A DNA stretch of 64,000 nt from an uncultured Pelagibacteraceae bacterium (GTDB lineage Bacteria > Pseudomonadota > Alphaproteobacteria > Pelagibacterales > Pelagibacteraceae). Position numbers and translations under genes: made by a program. The notes below the pieces were generated by a model. It searched no databases, was not told the origin of the DNA, and was given only the letters and a program-made list of their open reading frames with translations. The stretch covers positions 109,263-173,262 of the forward strand of contig CACLTL010000002.1 in NCBI GenBank assembly GCA_902609855.1, in the 5' to 3' direction. Below are positions 10,329 through 20,433 of this stretch, one piece after another; position 1 is the first letter of the stretch, and each line of letters opens with the position of its first letter.

Positions 10329-12500
10329 ATGCAAAATACTTATCAAGAAAAATTAGCTGATCTAGAAGTTAATAACTCAAAAAAAATTAAGAAGTTAGAG
10401 GGAGGTATTAACTTTAAAATCAAAAGTGATTTTCAACCTAGCGGGGACCAACCGGAGGCTATAAAGCAAATATTAAAAAACTTAAAAGATAACAAACAAG
10501 AACAAGTGCTTTTGGGGGTTACTGGATCGGGTAAAACTTTTACAATGGCAAAAGTTATCGAAAAGGCTAATAGGCCAGCTCTTATTCTAGCGCCAAATAA
10601 AACTTTAGCTGCTCAATTGTACGGAGAGTTTAAAGGTTTTTTCCCAGACAATGCTGTAGAATATTTTGTGTCATATTACGATTACTACACTCCAGAAGCA
10701 TACGTGCCTAGATCTGATACTTATATAGAAAAAGAAGCTTCAATTAATGAGCAAATTGATCGTATGAGACACTCGGCAACAAGATCTTTGTTGGAAAGAG
10801 ATGATGTAATTATTGTTGCGAGTGTATCATGTATTTATGGTTTAGGTTCTGTAGAGGCGTACTCAAAAATGACAATTACTTTAAAAAAGAATTATGAGTA
10901 TGAACGGGATGATTTAATCAGAGCTTTTATAAACTTACAGTACAAAAGAAATGATCAAAATTTTTTTAGAGGCACTTTTAGAGTAAGAGGAGAAAATTTA
11001 GAAATTTTTCCGTCACATTTGGAAGATAGAGCTTGGAGAATAAGTTTTAATTTAAATAAATTAGAAAAGATTGAAGAATTTGATCCACTTACTGGTGATA
11101 AAACAAATGATTACTCCATTATAAAAATTTACGCTAATAGCCACTACATAACTCCAAAACCAACTATCGATCAAGCTATTAGACAAATAAAATCTGAATT
11201 AGCTGAAACTTTAAAAAAACACAGAGAGAATAATAAACTTTTAGAAGAGCAGCGACTAAGAGAAAGAACTAAATTTGATTTAGAAATGATTGAAGCGACT
11301 GGAACTTGTGCAGGCATCGAAAATTATTCGAGGTTTTTATCTGGTCGAAAAGCTGGAGAACCTCCACCTACTCTATTTGAATATTTTCCAGATAACGCAA
11401 TTATATTTGTAGATGAAAGTCATGTAACTGTTCCTCAGTTAAATGGAATGTATAAAGGAGACCGTACAAGAAAGAGCACCTTGGCTGAGTATGGATTTAG
11501 ACTACCGTCCTGTATGGATAATAGACCTTTAAAATTTGAGGAGTGGGATTTAATGAGAACACAAACTATATTCGTGTCTGCTACTCCAGGGCCATGGGAA
11601 CTCAAACAAACCAGCAATAAACATATTGATCAAATCATTAGACCAACAGGTTTAATAGATCCACCAGTAGAAATAAGGCCAGCTAAAACTCAGGTGGACG
11701 ATCTTATGCATGAAGCAAAAGAAATAGTGAAAAAAGGTTATAGGGTTCTTGCGACAACACTTACTAAAAAGATGGCAGAAGATCTTACTGAATACCTTCA
11801 CGAAAATGGTCTTAAAGTAAGATACATGCACTCCGACATAGATACTTTAGAAAGAATTGAAATTATTAGAGATTTAAGAATGGGAGTATTTGATATTCTT
11901 GTTGGCATAAATTTATTGAGAGAGGGACTAGATATACCTGAGTGCGCTTTGGTGGCAATATTAGATGCAGATAAAGAAGGTTTTTTAAGATCTGAAACTT
12001 CTTTAATACAAACTATTGGAAGAGCTGCTCGTAACATAGATGGTAAAGTAATTTTGTATGCTGATAAAGTCACAAAAAGTATTGATAAAGCTATAAAGGA
12101 AACTGATAGAAGAAGAAATAAGCAGTTAGAGTATAATAAAAAAAATGGGATAACTGCAGAATCTGTAAAAAAAGAGATCAGCGATATATTAGAGTCAGTT
12201 TATGAAAAAGATTACGTAAAAATTAGTGAAGGCTCAAATGTAGGCGGAAACTTAAAAAAGCATCTAAAAGCATTAAATAGAAAGATGAAAGAAGCTGCAT
12301 CTAACTTAGAGTTTGAGGAGGCTGCAAAATTGAGAGATGAAATGAGAAAGTTGGAAGCAAGTGAACTTGAAATAACTTTAAATCCAAAAATTTCTCAATA
12401 TAATTTAAAAAGTAAGGTTTACCCAAAAGGGAGATCAACGATGGGAATGCCAGGTACAAAACCTAAAAAGGCAATAAAAAGATGGAAGCCAAAAAAATAA
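10329..12500 (+). CDS. uvrB: Excinuclease ABC subunit B
   Basis: The damage-verifying helicase-like subunit of nucleotide excision repair. 723 residues. Walker A GVTGSGKT at 63-70, the beta-hairpin [12 protein letters not shown] that probes DNA, the DEAD-like DESH box, the Gln-rich helicase motif VI (QTIGRAARN), and a C-terminal UVR coiled-coil ([13 protein letters not shown]) that contacts UvrC. A basic tail follows. The last 19 bases overlap the FolM-like reductase gene. uvrC lies two genes downstream, so both nuclease partners are probably co-transcribed. Confidence 0.98.
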   Translation: MQNTYQEKLADLEVNNSKKIKKLEGGINFKIKSDFQPSGDQPEAIKQILKNLKDNKQEQVLLGVTGSGKTFTMAKVIEKANRPALILAPNKTLAAQLYGEFKGFFPDNAVEYFVSYYDYYTPEAYVPRSDTYIEKEASINEQIDRMRHSATRSLLERDDVIIVASVSCIYGLGSVEAYSKMTITLKKNYEYERDDLIRAFINLQYKRNDQNFFRGTFRVRGENLEIFPSHLEDRAWRISFNLNKLEKIEEFDPLTGDKTNDYSIIKIYANSHYITPKPTIDQAIRQIKSELAETLKKHRENNKLLEEQRLRERTKFDLEMIEATGTCAGIENYSRFLSGRKAGEPPPTLFEYFPDNAIIFVDESHVTVPQLNGMYKGDRTRKSTLAEYGFRLPSCMDNRPLKFEEWDLMRTQTIFVSATPGPWELKQTSNKHIDQIIRPTGLIDPPVEIRPAKTQVDDLMHEAKEIVKKGYRVLATTLTKKMAEDLTEYLHENGLKVRYMHSDIDTLERIEIIRDLRMGVFDILVGINLLREGLDIPECALVAILDADKEGFLRSETSLIQTIGRAARNIDGKVILYADKVTKSIDKAIKETDRRRNKQLEYNKKNGITAESVKKEISDILESVYEKDYVKISEGSNVGGNLKKHLKALNRKMKEAASNLEFEEAAKLRDEMRKLEASELEITLNPKISQYNLKSKVYPKGRSTMGMPGTKPKKAIKRWKPKK

Positions 12501-13237
12501 TTATTACTGGTGGAGCTACAAGGATCGGTGCTGCGATTGCAAAAAGCTTAGTAAATTATGATACTAAAATAGTTATTCATTTTAATAAATCTAAAAGTAG
12601 TGCTTTAAAATTAAAAAAAGAACTAGAAGAACTTGGCGCTGAGGCTTTTCTATTAAAAGCAGATTTAAATAATTTTAAGCAATCCAATAATTTAATTAGG
12701 ACTGCGCATAAAAAGATGAAAGGCTTAGATTGTCTAATTAATAATGCTTCTATTTTTGAAAATGATAATCTTGAGAATTTCTCTGAAAAATCATTTTCAA
12801 AACATATTAATGTAAACTTAAAAGCGCCTGCTATTCTGACTCAAAACTTTTATAAATTATTGAAAAATAAAGAGGGTTGTATTGTGAATATTATTGACCA
12901 AAGAGTTGAAAAATTAACTCCCTTTTTTTTCTCATATACTTTAAGTAAATCTTCTTTAGCTGTTTTAACAAAAACCTCAGCGATGAAATTGGCTCCTAAT
13001 ATTAGAGTGAATGGTATCTCACCTGGCCCTACTTTAAAAAACAAAAGACAATCTGAGAGACATTTTAAGAAACAGTGGAAGTCAATAATATTAAGAAAAA
13101 AAGTAGATTTAGAAAATATCTGTAATGGGGTAAAATTTCTTATCGAAAGCAAAAGTATAACTGGAGAAATAATTAATATTGATGGTGGGCAAAGACTGGC
13201 ATGGCAAACGCCTGATATAATTAATACAAAAGAATGA
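12482..13237 (+). CDS. Short-chain dehydrogenase, FolM/pteridine-reductase-like
   Basis: A 251-residue Rossmann reductase. It carries the TGxxxRxG signature (TGGATRIG, residues 9-16) of pteridine reductases such as PTR1 and FolM. Asp139 stands where classical SDRs have the catalytic serine, and Tyr152/Lys156 form the YxxxK pair. These features, and the folB gene that overlaps its end, point to reduction of dihydrofolate or dihydromonapterin. This is inference from motif and context; another SDR substrate remains possible. It overlaps uvrB by 19 bases. Confidence 0.8.
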   Translation: MEAKKIIITGGATRIGAAIAKSLVNYDTKIVIHFNKSKSSALKLKKELEELGAEAFLLKADLNNFKQSNNLIRTAHKKMKGLDCLINNASIFENDNLENFSEKSFSKHINVNLKAPAILTQNFYKLLKNKEGCIVNIIDQRVEKLTPFFFSYTLSKSSLAVLTKTSAMKLAPNIRVNGISPGPTLKNKRQSERHFKKQWKSIILRKKVDLENICNGVKFLIESKSITGEIINIDGGQRLAWQTPDIINTKE

Positions 13238-13629
13238 AAATAATAAAATTTAAAAAAAGAGAAAAATTTAAATATAAAAGAAAAGTAATCATTAAAGATC
13301 TTACTTTGAAGATTTTAGTTGGAATACATGACTTTGAAAAAAAAAATAAGCAAAGGGTAAAATTTAATATTGAAATTTTGACAGATCCTTATGTGTCTCC
13401 AAATAGAAGAGACTTAAATTCAATTTTAAATTATGAAGAAGTTGTAATGAAAATTGAAAAACTTACAAACTTTAAACACCATGAATTACTTGAGGATTTG
13501 GCAGAGAATATTTTTAATATTATTTTTAAAAATAAACTTGTTAAAAAAATAAATTTAAAATTAGAAAAACTAGATATCCTTAAAAAAACTAAATCAGTTG
13601 GTATTGAAGTTTCAAAGACTAAATTATGA
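13234..13629 (+). CDS. folB: Dihydroneopterin aldolase
   Basis: A 131-residue folate-pathway aldolase that splits dihydroneopterin into 6-hydroxymethyl-dihydropterin and glycolaldehyde. The family core is visible: [20 protein letters not shown] at about 23-42, then [13 protein letters not shown] and [12 protein letters not shown] with the conserved Glu. The N-terminus is very lysine-rich. Overlaps of 4 bases on each side, with the FolM-like gene and with uvrC, place it inside one operon. Confidence 0.88.
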   Translation: MKIIKFKKREKFKYKRKVIIKDLTLKILVGIHDFEKKNKQRVKFNIEILTDPYVSPNRRDLNSILNYEEVVMKIEKLTNFKHHELLEDLAENIFNIIFKNKLVKKINLKLEKLDILKKTKSVGIEVSKTKL

Positions 13630-15464
13630 TAAACAGTTTAGAGTTAGGTAAAAAAGTAATTAAAGATCAGATACCATTAATTCCTAAAAATCCTGGCGTA
13701 TATAAAATGTTAAGCTCAACAGGAGAAATTCTTTATATTGGTAAAGCAAAAAATATCCCAAACAGGCTTAAGAGTTACGTAACAGACTCAAATCTACCTA
13801 TTAGGACTGAGAGAATGTTATCTCTAACTCATAACTTAGAGACAACTACTACAAGTAATGAAAGTGAGGCTTTACTGCTTGAAGCAAACTTAATTAAAAA
13901 ACATAAACCTAGGTACAACATTTTATTGAGAGACGATAAATCTTTTCCATACATATACATTGGTAATAAAGATAAATGGCCTCAACTAACTAAGTTGAGA
14001 GGAAAAAAATCAAAAACAGGTTATTATTTTGGTCCATTTGCATCAATAGGTTCAGCCAACTGGACAATTAAAATTCTACAAAAGATTTTTCAATTAAGGG
14101 TTTGTGATGATACAGTTTTTAAAAATAGAGACCGTCCGTGTATTCTTTATCAAATTAAAAGATGCTCTGGACCCTGTGTTGGGCATATTCAAGAAAAAGA
14201 TTATTTATCTACCGTAAATGATGCGATAGATTTTATTTCAGGTAAATCAAGAAGAATTCAAAAAAACTTATCTAAAGAGATGGAAGAAGCCAGTAAAGAA
14301 CTTGATTACGAAAAAGCAGCTATCGCAAGAGATAGAATAAAAGCTTTAACCCAAATACAAACATCTCAAAAAATTAATCAAACCAATTTAAATGAAGCTG
14401 ATGTAATAAGTATCTATAAAGAAACTGGAAAAACTTGTATTCAGGTTTTCTTTTTTAGATCCAAACAAAACTGGGGTAACCAAGCATTTTATCCAAAACA
14501 TGATACGGATGACAAAATTGAGGAAATTTTATCATCTTTTTTATCTCAATTTTATGAAAACAAAACTATACCTGCTTTAATTCTTACAAACATTGAAACT
14601 AACGAGAAAAAACTTCTTGAGAAAACATTCTCCTCAAAAGAAAGTAAACAAATAATAATTAAAAAAGCTAAAGCAAAAAATGAAGTTTCTATTTCAAAAC
14701 TAGCTGAAAAAAATGCAAAACAAGCTTTAAAACAAAAACTAGTTCAATCTGATACGAATAATAATTTAATTGAATCTCTTGCTGCTAAATTTAAACTTAA
14801 TAGCAATATAGATCTTATAGAAGTTTATGATAACAGTCATATTCAAGGTACAGACTCTATTGGAGCGCTAATATGCTTTAGTAATGAGGGTTTTGTTAAA
14901 AAAAGATATAGAAAATTTAATATCAAGGATGAGAAAATAAAAAATGATGATTATGGAATGATGAAAGAAGTTTTATTTAGAAGATTTTCAAAAGCTATAA
15001 AAGAAAAATCAGGTTCGTTATCTCTTCCAGATTTGATTTTAATTGACGGAGGTAAAGGACAATATTCAGTAAGTAGAGAGGTTTTGAATGAACTTGGTTT
15101 ACACGATCTACCAATTTTGGCTGTGGCTAAAGGTAAAAGAAGAAATGCAGGAGAAGAAAAAATTTATCACAATAATAAAGAGTTTATCTTAAACAAAAAT
15201 GACCCCCTTCTATTTTTTATTCAAAGACTAAGAGATGAGGCGCATAGATTTGCTATTAGCACTCATAGAGCTAAAAGAAAGAAAAACCTTAGTAAGTCTT
15301 TGCTTGATCAAATTCAAGGAATAGGGAAACAAAGAAAGCGAGCTCTATTAAATCATTTTGGGTCTGCGCGAGCTGTAGAGTCTGCAAGTTATGATGATTT
15401 AAAGTCAGTTGAAGGAATTGAAGACAATATCGCAAAGAAAATATATGATTATTTTCACGAATAA
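13626..15464 (+). CDS. uvrC: Excinuclease ABC subunit C
   Basis: The dual-incision nuclease of nucleotide excision repair, 612 residues. The GIY-YIG domain is at the N-terminus ([20 protein letters not shown]), then a cysteine-bearing linker ([17 protein letters not shown]), a UVR motif ([13 protein letters not shown]), the RNase-H-like nuclease domain ([20 protein letters not shown] with its Asp, later [10 protein letters not shown]) and C-terminal helix-hairpin-helix repeats ([18 protein letters not shown]). Followed immediately by pgsA with no gap. Confidence 0.98.
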   Translation: MINSLELGKKVIKDQIPLIPKNPGVYKMLSSTGEILYIGKAKNIPNRLKSYVTDSNLPIRTERMLSLTHNLETTTTSNESEALLLEANLIKKHKPRYNILLRDDKSFPYIYIGNKDKWPQLTKLRGKKSKTGYYFGPFASIGSANWTIKILQKIFQLRVCDDTVFKNRDRPCILYQIKRCSGPCVGHIQEKDYLSTVNDAIDFISGKSRRIQKNLSKEMEEASKELDYEKAAIARDRIKALTQIQTSQKINQTNLNEADVISIYKETGKTCIQVFFFRSKQNWGNQAFYPKHDTDDKIEEILSSFLSQFYENKTIPALILTNIETNEKKLLEKTFSSKESKQIIIKKAKAKNEVSISKLAEKNAKQALKQKLVQSDTNNNLIESLAAKFKLNSNIDLIEVYDNSHIQGTDSIGALICFSNEGFVKKRYRKFNIKDEKIKNDDYGMMKEVLFRRFSKAIKEKSGSLSLPDLILIDGGKGQYSVSREVLNELGLHDLPILAVAKGKRRNAGEEKIYHNNKEFILNKNDPLLFFIQRLRDEAHRFAISTHRAKRKKNLSKSLLDQIQGIGKQRKRALLNHFGSARAVESASYDDLKSVEGIEDNIAKKIYDYFHE

Positions 15465-16052
15465 ATGAAGCTAAAGATACCAAACATACTTACAATAGGA
15501 AGAATAATTATTGTTCCAATTTTTGTAATGACATTTTTCATTCCTGGTTTTTTTGGCGACCTAATACCTTTTTTTCTATTCGTTTTAGCTAGTTTTACAG
15601 ATTATTTGGATGGTCTTTTAGCAAGAATGTTTAAAGAAGAGTCAAAATTAGGGGAACTTTTAGATCCAATAGCGGATAAAATTCTGGTAGCAGCTGCTCT
15701 AATTCTATTAGTAATGAATGGAACAATTAAAAATTATGAGGTAATTGCTGCAATAATAATTTTGACAAGAGAAATTTTGATTTCTGGTTTAAGGGAATTT
15801 TTAGCTAAAGGTCAAATAACGATGCGGGTGACAAGCCTATCAAAACTTAAAACTTTTATTCAAATGATATCAATCGCTATATTATTGACTGGAGAAAGTG
15901 GAAACAAAATAATTAATTTCCAAGACTATAATGCTCAAACTATAGGAATAATACTTTTGTGGTTTTCTGCATTTTTGACACTTTACACTGGCTATGATTA
16001 TTTAATGAAAGGGATAGATCACGCGATTGATCAAGATAAGAAAGACTTGTAA
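15465..16052 (+). CDS. pgsA: CDP-diacylglycerol-glycerol-3-phosphate 3-phosphatidyltransferase
   Basis: A membrane enzyme making phosphatidylglycerol phosphate. 195 residues with about four to five hydrophobic segments. The CDP-alcohol phosphatidyltransferase motif DGxxARxxxxxxxxGxxxDxxxD is complete (DGLLARMFKEESKLGELLD and then PIADK). Start ATG directly after the uvrC stop; uvrC-pgsA is a common bacterial pairing. Its final base overlaps the methyltransferase start. Confidence 0.95.
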   Translation: MKLKIPNILTIGRIIIVPIFVMTFFIPGFFGDLIPFFLFVLASFTDYLDGLLARMFKEESKLGELLDPIADKILVAAALILLVMNGTIKNYEVIAAIIILTREILISGLREFLAKGQITMRVTSLSKLKTFIQMISIAILLTGESGNKIINFQDYNAQTIGIILLWFSAFLTLYTGYDYLMKGIDHAIDQDKKDL

Positions 16053-16792
16053 TGGCTTTAACTGATCAAAATTTAAGAGAGAAAGAATTTCATAATAGAT
16101 TACAAGCTAAATCTAAAGGGAGATTTGAAAATATTTTTTATAAGGCAATTTTAAATGCCTGGGAAGATTTTTATAATTTTTTGAACTTACATGCTAAAAA
16201 TTCTGAAATTTTAGACTACGGATGTGGTGTAGGACCAGTTATAGAAAAAGTGATCAAATTTAACCCAAAGAAAATAACTGGTATTGATATTTCTGATGTA
16301 TCAATCTTGAAAGCAAAAAAAAAATTTTCTAACCCGAACTCGAAAGTTGAATTGTTCGTTGATAATTGTGAAAATACAAATTTTAGTAATAACAAATTTG
16401 ATATAGTTTATGGTTTGGGAATACTACACCATCTTCAAATTTCTAAATGTATAAATGAAATTTCTAGAATTTTAAAACCTAATGGAACATTATTATTTAT
16501 TGAACCGCTTGGAACAAATCCTTTAATAAATTTTTACCGTTTAATTACACCCAAGTCTAGATCTAAAGATGAGCATCCTCTTGTATTCAAAGATTTTGAA
16601 ATACTCAAAGAAAATTTTAAAGATATAAATATAAAGTATTATGGTTTCTTAACTCTAGTTTTTTTTCCTTTTTATGGTTCTAATAACTCGAAAATTTTTA
16701 AGAAACTAGTAAAGTTAGATCAATTACTTTTTAAAATAAAAATTTTTAGATACTTTGCTTGGTCAGTGCTAATCACTGCAAAAAAAAATTAA
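16052..16792 (+). CDS. Class I SAM-dependent methyltransferase
   Basis: A 246-residue Rossmann methyltransferase of unknown substrate. Motif I is ILDYGCGVGPVIEKV at about 52-66, followed by ITGIDISDVSILKAKKKF, the FDIVYGLGILHHL strand-4 region and a LLFIEPLG strand. The C-terminal third is hydrophobic and may touch membrane or a lipid-like substrate. Coupled to pgsA by a one-base overlap and convergent with ilvE, sharing a TTAA stop. Not recognisable as UbiG or UbiE. Confidence 0.78.
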   Translation: MALTDQNLREKEFHNRLQAKSKGRFENIFYKAILNAWEDFYNFLNLHAKNSEILDYGCGVGPVIEKVIKFNPKKITGIDISDVSILKAKKKFSNPNSKVELFVDNCENTNFSNNKFDIVYGLGILHHLQISKCINEISRILKPNGTLLFIEPLGTNPLINFYRLITPKSRSKDEHPLVFKDFEILKENFKDINIKYYGFLTLVFFPFYGSNNSKIFKKLVKLDQLLFKIKIFRYFAWSVLITAKKN

Positions 16793-17676
16793 GCTGCAGA
16801 TTTTTTTCTTACTAGGTTTTGATAAGATTCATTTAAATCTGTGATCATCTTACAAACTTCAAAGGAATATTCAGATATTTTTGAAACTGGGGTTACTTCA
16901 GCTGCAGTACCCGTTAAAAAACATCCTACAAATTCCTTCATTTCTTCAGGTTTAATTTTTCTTTCAATAACATTAATTCCTTTTGATTTTGCAATTTTAA
17001 TTACCTCTCGTCTAGTTATTCCATCTAAAAATGAGTCAGGTACAGGCGTATGCAATTCTCCATTTTTATTTTTGAAAAATATATTAGCACCTGTTGCTTC
17101 AGCAATGTTGCCTTCGTGATCTAGCATAAGAGAGTCTGTAAAACCTTTCGCTTCTGCCTCGTGCTTAGATAAAGTACAAATCATATATAAACCTGCTGCT
17201 TTAGTATCCCATGGTATAGTATTTGGAGCAGGTCTTCTCCAATTTGAAATATCTAATTTAATTCCATTTAACTTTAATTTTGGATCAAAGTATGATCCCC
17301 ATTCCCAAGTCGCAATAGCTACATGTATTTTATTTTTTTGCGCGGATATAGCCATCATCTCACTGCCTCGCCAAATCAATGGTCTTACATATCCGTTTTG
17401 AACTTTTTGAACGTTTACAATATTTTTACAGGCTACATTAATATCTTTTTGAGAGTAAGGAACAGTTATGCCCATTCTCTTTGCAGAATAAAAAAGTCTT
17501 TCTGTATGCTCCTCTAGTTTAAAAATTTCTCCATCATAAACCCTCTCACCCTCAAATACGCAGCTAGCATAATGTAGTCCATGATTAAGTACATGAATGT
17601 TGGCATCTGCCCAATTTACAGTTTTTCCGTTAAACCAAATTTTTCCTGTTCGCTTGTCGTAAGGTATGCTTTCCAT
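16789..17676 (-). CDS. ilvE: Branched-chain amino acid aminotransferase
   Basis: A class IV PLP transaminase that performs the last step of valine, leucine and isoleucine synthesis. 295 residues. It starts MESIPYDKRTGKIWFNGKTV and has HVLNHGLHYASCVFEGERVY near residue 28-47, the PLP lysine in the TKAAGLYM segment, EATGANIFF and LDGITRREVI. The length is normal for bacterial IlvE. Transcribed alone on the minus strand; 76 bases separate it from the divergent marR-type gene. Confidence 0.95.
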   Translation of the reverse strand: MESIPYDKRTGKIWFNGKTVNWADANIHVLNHGLHYASCVFEGERVYDGEIFKLEEHTERLFYSAKRMGITVPYSQKDINVACKNIVNVQKVQNGYVRPLIWRGSEMMAISAQKNKIHVAIATWEWGSYFDPKLKLNGIKLDISNWRRPAPNTIPWDTKAAGLYMICTLSKHEAEAKGFTDSLMLDHEGNIAEATGANIFFKNKNGELHTPVPDSFLDGITRREVIKIAKSKGINVIERKIKPEEMKEFVGCFLTGTAAEVTPVSKISEYSFEVCKMITDLNESYQNLVRKKSAA

Positions 17677-17752
17677 TAAAAGTAAATATATAGATTTTTT
17701 TTTTATAAAAAAGTATATTCATTAGTAAAATAAGTCAATATAACTGACCATA

Positions 17753-18193
17753 ATGAAAGATTTACTTTACCTTAAAGATGAACAAATCAAAGAGTTTATA
17801 CAGTTGTTATATTACGCCTACAGAGAAACATTCTCTGATCCAAAAGAAGTCTTATCAAAGAAATTTTTTGGTCCGGCTCACTTAAGGGCATTAAATCTTA
17901 TTGAGAGAAATCCTGGAATAAATTTAGGAGAATTGATTTTCAAACTTAAAGTTACAAAACAAAGCTTAAATAGAGTTTTAAGAGATCTAATTAAATCAAA
18001 AATGATCAAACAAATTCAAGATGAAGCTGACACAAGAAAAAAAAACTTATATCTTGATAAAGAAGGTAAAACCTTTTTCGATTTAGTTTATAATACTCAA
18101 AAAAAAAGGATATTTAATGCATTAAAAAATTCAAGTTCAGACTCAGTAATTAAATTTAAAGATGTTTTAAAAAAGATAATAGATGGACAATAA
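17753..18193 (+). CDS. MarR-family regulator, PetP-like
   Basis: A 146-residue winged-helix regulator. The core helix-turn-helix reads NPGINLGELIFKLKVTKQSLNRVLRDL (about 56-82), followed by the wing with DEADTRKKNLYL. It overlaps the response-regulator gene by 11 bases. A MarR protein next to an OmpR-type regulator is the petP-petR arrangement described in Rhodobacter capsulatus, where it is needed for petABC expression. The petABC operon lies 8 kb away here. The petP name is inference from arrangement, so no symbol is assigned. Confidence 0.8.
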   Translation: MKDLLYLKDEQIKEFIQLLYYAYRETFSDPKEVLSKKFFGPAHLRALNLIERNPGINLGELIFKLKVTKQSLNRVLRDLIKSKMIKQIQDEADTRKKNLYLDKEGKTFFDLVYNTQKKRIFNALKNSSSDSVIKFKDVLKKIIDGQ

Positions 18194-18860
18194 TAAAAAT
18201 CATATTTTAATAGTGGATGATGATAATAGGATCAGAGATCTTTTGAGAGATTATTTGTCTGAGAATAGTTATATTGTATCAACAGCAGAAAATGCTGATC
18301 AGGCCAAAGAAAGATTAAAATATTTGAAATTTGATATAATTATCCTTGATGTAATGATGCCTGGACAAAATGGTTATGATTTAACAAAAGAAATAAAAAA
18401 ACAAATTCAAATCCCTATAATACTGCTAACCGCAAAAGGCGAAGTAGAAAATAGAATAAAAGGTCTTGAGCTTGGTGCAGATGATTACATAGGAAAACCT
18501 TTTGAACCAAAAGAGTTGCTACTTAGGATTAAAAATATAATTACTAAAAAAAATAAAATTGATTTAAAATCTAACCATAGTGTTGGTGATGCTAAAATAG
18601 ATTTGAATAAGATGACTATCAGTTTAAGCAATAAGACTAAAAAAATTAATAATTCAGAAAAAAAAGTTTTGATTGAAATGCTTGCTAATCCAGGAATAAC
18701 ATTTACTAGAGAAAAAATTGGAAAAATTTCTGGAATAACTCAAGAAAGATCAATAGATGTAATGATAACAAGATTGAGACAAAAATTGGAAATCAACCCA
18801 AAAAATCCAAAATATCTACAAACAATTAGAGGTTCGGGCTATGTTCTCTGGATTGAATAA
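18183..18860 (+). CDS. OmpR-family response regulator, PetR-like
   Basis: A 225-residue two-component regulator. The receiver domain has the acidic pocket VDDD (11-14), phospho-acceptor Asp56 in IILDVMMPG, Thr83 and a KPF lysine near 106. The C-terminal winged-helix DNA-binding domain ends with MITRLRQKLEINPKNP and TIRGSGYVL. It overlaps the MarR gene by 11 bases and the kinase gene by 20, so the three are translationally coupled. Confidence 0.92.
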   Translation: MDNNKNHILIVDDDNRIRDLLRDYLSENSYIVSTAENADQAKERLKYLKFDIIILDVMMPGQNGYDLTKEIKKQIQIPIILLTAKGEVENRIKGLELGADDYIGKPFEPKELLLRIKNIITKKNKIDLKSNHSVGDAKIDLNKMTISLSNKTKKINNSEKKVLIEMLANPGITFTREKIGKISGITQERSIDVMITRLRQKLEINPKNPKYLQTIRGSGYVLWIE

Positions 18861-20160
18861 ATTTTTAAAATATATTTTACCAAAAAGACTTTTTTATAGA
18901 GCTTTAATTATTGTTGCTGCTCCTACAATTATTCTACAAATTATCATAACAATAGTTTTTTACGATAGTGTTTGGATTAAAGCTAATAAGAACATAACTA
19001 GGTCATTAGTTAATCAATTAAAAACGATAGAGGAAATTTACCAAAACGACAAAAAAAATTTAGATTTTTTTACTGATAGTTATAAAAATAACTTTAATTT
19101 TGAGATTGGAATTAATCAAGAAATTTTTCCTGAAAATAGTGGTGAGAGAAAGTTTAGTCCAATGGATAGGTCATTAAGAAGAGAACTAAAATCAGTTTTT
19201 GGGAATAATAATTATTGGTTCAACACCTCGAAGTTTAAAAATGCTGTTGAAATAAAGATTCGTTCAGGGAACGATGTTATAGAATTTTTAGTTCCTAAAG
19301 ACACAGTTTCAACTTCTTCTGTAAGACTTTTTCTTTTATGGACTACGCTCCCTTCTTTAGTTTTAGTCATAATTGCCTTAATATTTTTAAAGAATCAAAC
19401 AAAACCCTTGGTAAAATTGGCTAAAGCTGCTGAGAGATTTGGAAAAGGAGATTATGTAAATGATTTTAGAGCTTCAGGGTCTCAAGAAATAAGAAAAGCT
19501 GCATTTGAATTTGACCGTATGGCAAAGAGAATTAATCGCCATTTAAACCAAAGAGCGGAGATGCTTTCAGGAATTAGTCATGACTTAAGAACACCTTTAA
19601 CTCGTTTAAAATTACAGCTAGCATTCCTAAAACAGAAAGAAATTTCTGAGAAAATGTCTAGAGATATTGATGAAATGGAAAGAATGCTTAATGATTACTT
19701 GCAATTTGCTAAAACTCAAACTCAAGAAACTACAACGGAAATAGACTTGGATAATCTTTTAATTTCAATAAAGAATAATTTTAATAACGATAGATTAATT
19801 TATGAGAGTAATAATCAAATTATAGAGTTTAAAGGAAGACAAACTGCTTTGAAGAGGTCTTTTGAAAATATAATTCAAAATGGATTAACTTATGGAAATA
19901 AGGTGTATGTCAAAGCTCAAAAAGGAAATAAAAAAGCATTAATAGTAATAGAAGACGATGGTCCAGGTATTCCTGAAAATCAATACAAGAACGTGTTTAA
20001 GCCTTTTTTTAGATTAGATAAAAGTAGAAGCTTAAACCAATCTGGTGTCGGTTTAGGCCTAGCTATTGTAGAAGATATAATTAACTCTCATGGAGGTAAC
20101 ATTCAACTTGGCAAAAGTAAATTTAATGGATTGCAAGTAAAAATATTTTTACCTCTTTAA
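18841..20160 (+). CDS. Sensor histidine kinase, EnvZ-like
   Basis: A 439-residue membrane kinase, partner of the response regulator overlapping its start. Order: TM1 (about 20-40), a periplasmic loop of roughly 120 residues with no recognisable sensor fold, TM2 (about 162-183), HAMP (184-236), the phospho-acceptor His247 in GISHDLRTPLTRL, then an HATPase domain with N box (ENIIQNGLTYG), EDDGPGIP and GVGLGLAIV. The HisKA sequence is of the EnvZ/OmpR class. The signal sensed is unknown. The 3' end overlaps convergent ubiK by 12 bases. Confidence 0.92.
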   Translation: MFSGLNKFLKYILPKRLFYRALIIVAAPTIILQIIITIVFYDSVWIKANKNITRSLVNQLKTIEEIYQNDKKNLDFFTDSYKNNFNFEIGINQEIFPENSGERKFSPMDRSLRRELKSVFGNNNYWFNTSKFKNAVEIKIRSGNDVIEFLVPKDTVSTSSVRLFLLWTTLPSLVLVIIALIFLKNQTKPLVKLAKAAERFGKGDYVNDFRASGSQEIRKAAFEFDRMAKRINRHLNQRAEMLSGISHDLRTPLTRLKLQLAFLKQKEISEKMSRDIDEMERMLNDYLQFAKTQTQETTTEIDLDNLLISIKNNFNNDRLIYESNNQIIEFKGRQTALKRSFENIIQNGLTYGNKVYVKAQKGNKKALIVIEDDGPGIPENQYKNVFKPFFRLDKSRSLNQSGVGLGLAIVEDIINSHGGNIQLGKSKFNGLQVKIFLPL

Positions 20161-20382
20161 TTTTTTTTTTTTTATCAATTTTTTAATAATTAAATCTTGT
20201 TTTTGAACAATCTTTTTTAAGACTTCAAACTCTTCTCTTGTCACAAGATCAAGTTTGCCTATTATTTTGTCTTTTTTGAACTTAAGATCTGTAGATATTT
20301 CTTTTTGAATATCCTTCGAGGTTAAAATTCCATTTTCAATTAAACTAGATAATGATTTCAAAATTTTCTCTGAATTATTCAT
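20149..20382 (-). CDS. ubiK: Accessory factor UbiK family protein
   Basis: A 77-residue BMFP/UbiK-type protein: an amphipathic N-terminal half and a C-terminal coiled-coil (LDLVTREEFEVLKKIVQKQD) ending in a lysine-rich tail. In E. coli UbiK assists ubiquinone biosynthesis under oxygen. The REEFEVLKKIV segment is the family hallmark. Single gene between the kinase (12-base convergent overlap) and divergent lgt. A short coiled-coil protein like this could be confused with unrelated ones, hence the moderate confidence. Confidence 0.72.
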   Translation of the reverse strand: MNNSEKILKSLSSLIENGILTSKDIQKEISTDLKFKKDKIIGKLDLVTREEFEVLKKIVQKQDLIIKKLIKKKKLKR

Positions 20383-20394
20383 AACTCACCTTAT

Positions 20395-20423
20395 TTGATG
20401 GTAATACTAATTTCAAATATGTT
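20395..20423 (+). promoter_or_regulatory. Predicted sigma70 promoter of lgt
   Basis: TTGATG at 20395-20400 and TATGTT at 20418-20423, 17 bases apart, the same -10 hexamer as in front of carA. The predicted start site (near 20430) lies only about 4 bases before the lgt ATG at 20434, so the mRNA would be almost leaderless; no Shine-Dalgarno sequence is visible. Confidence 0.4.
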
Positions 20424-20433
20424 ATAAGAAACT

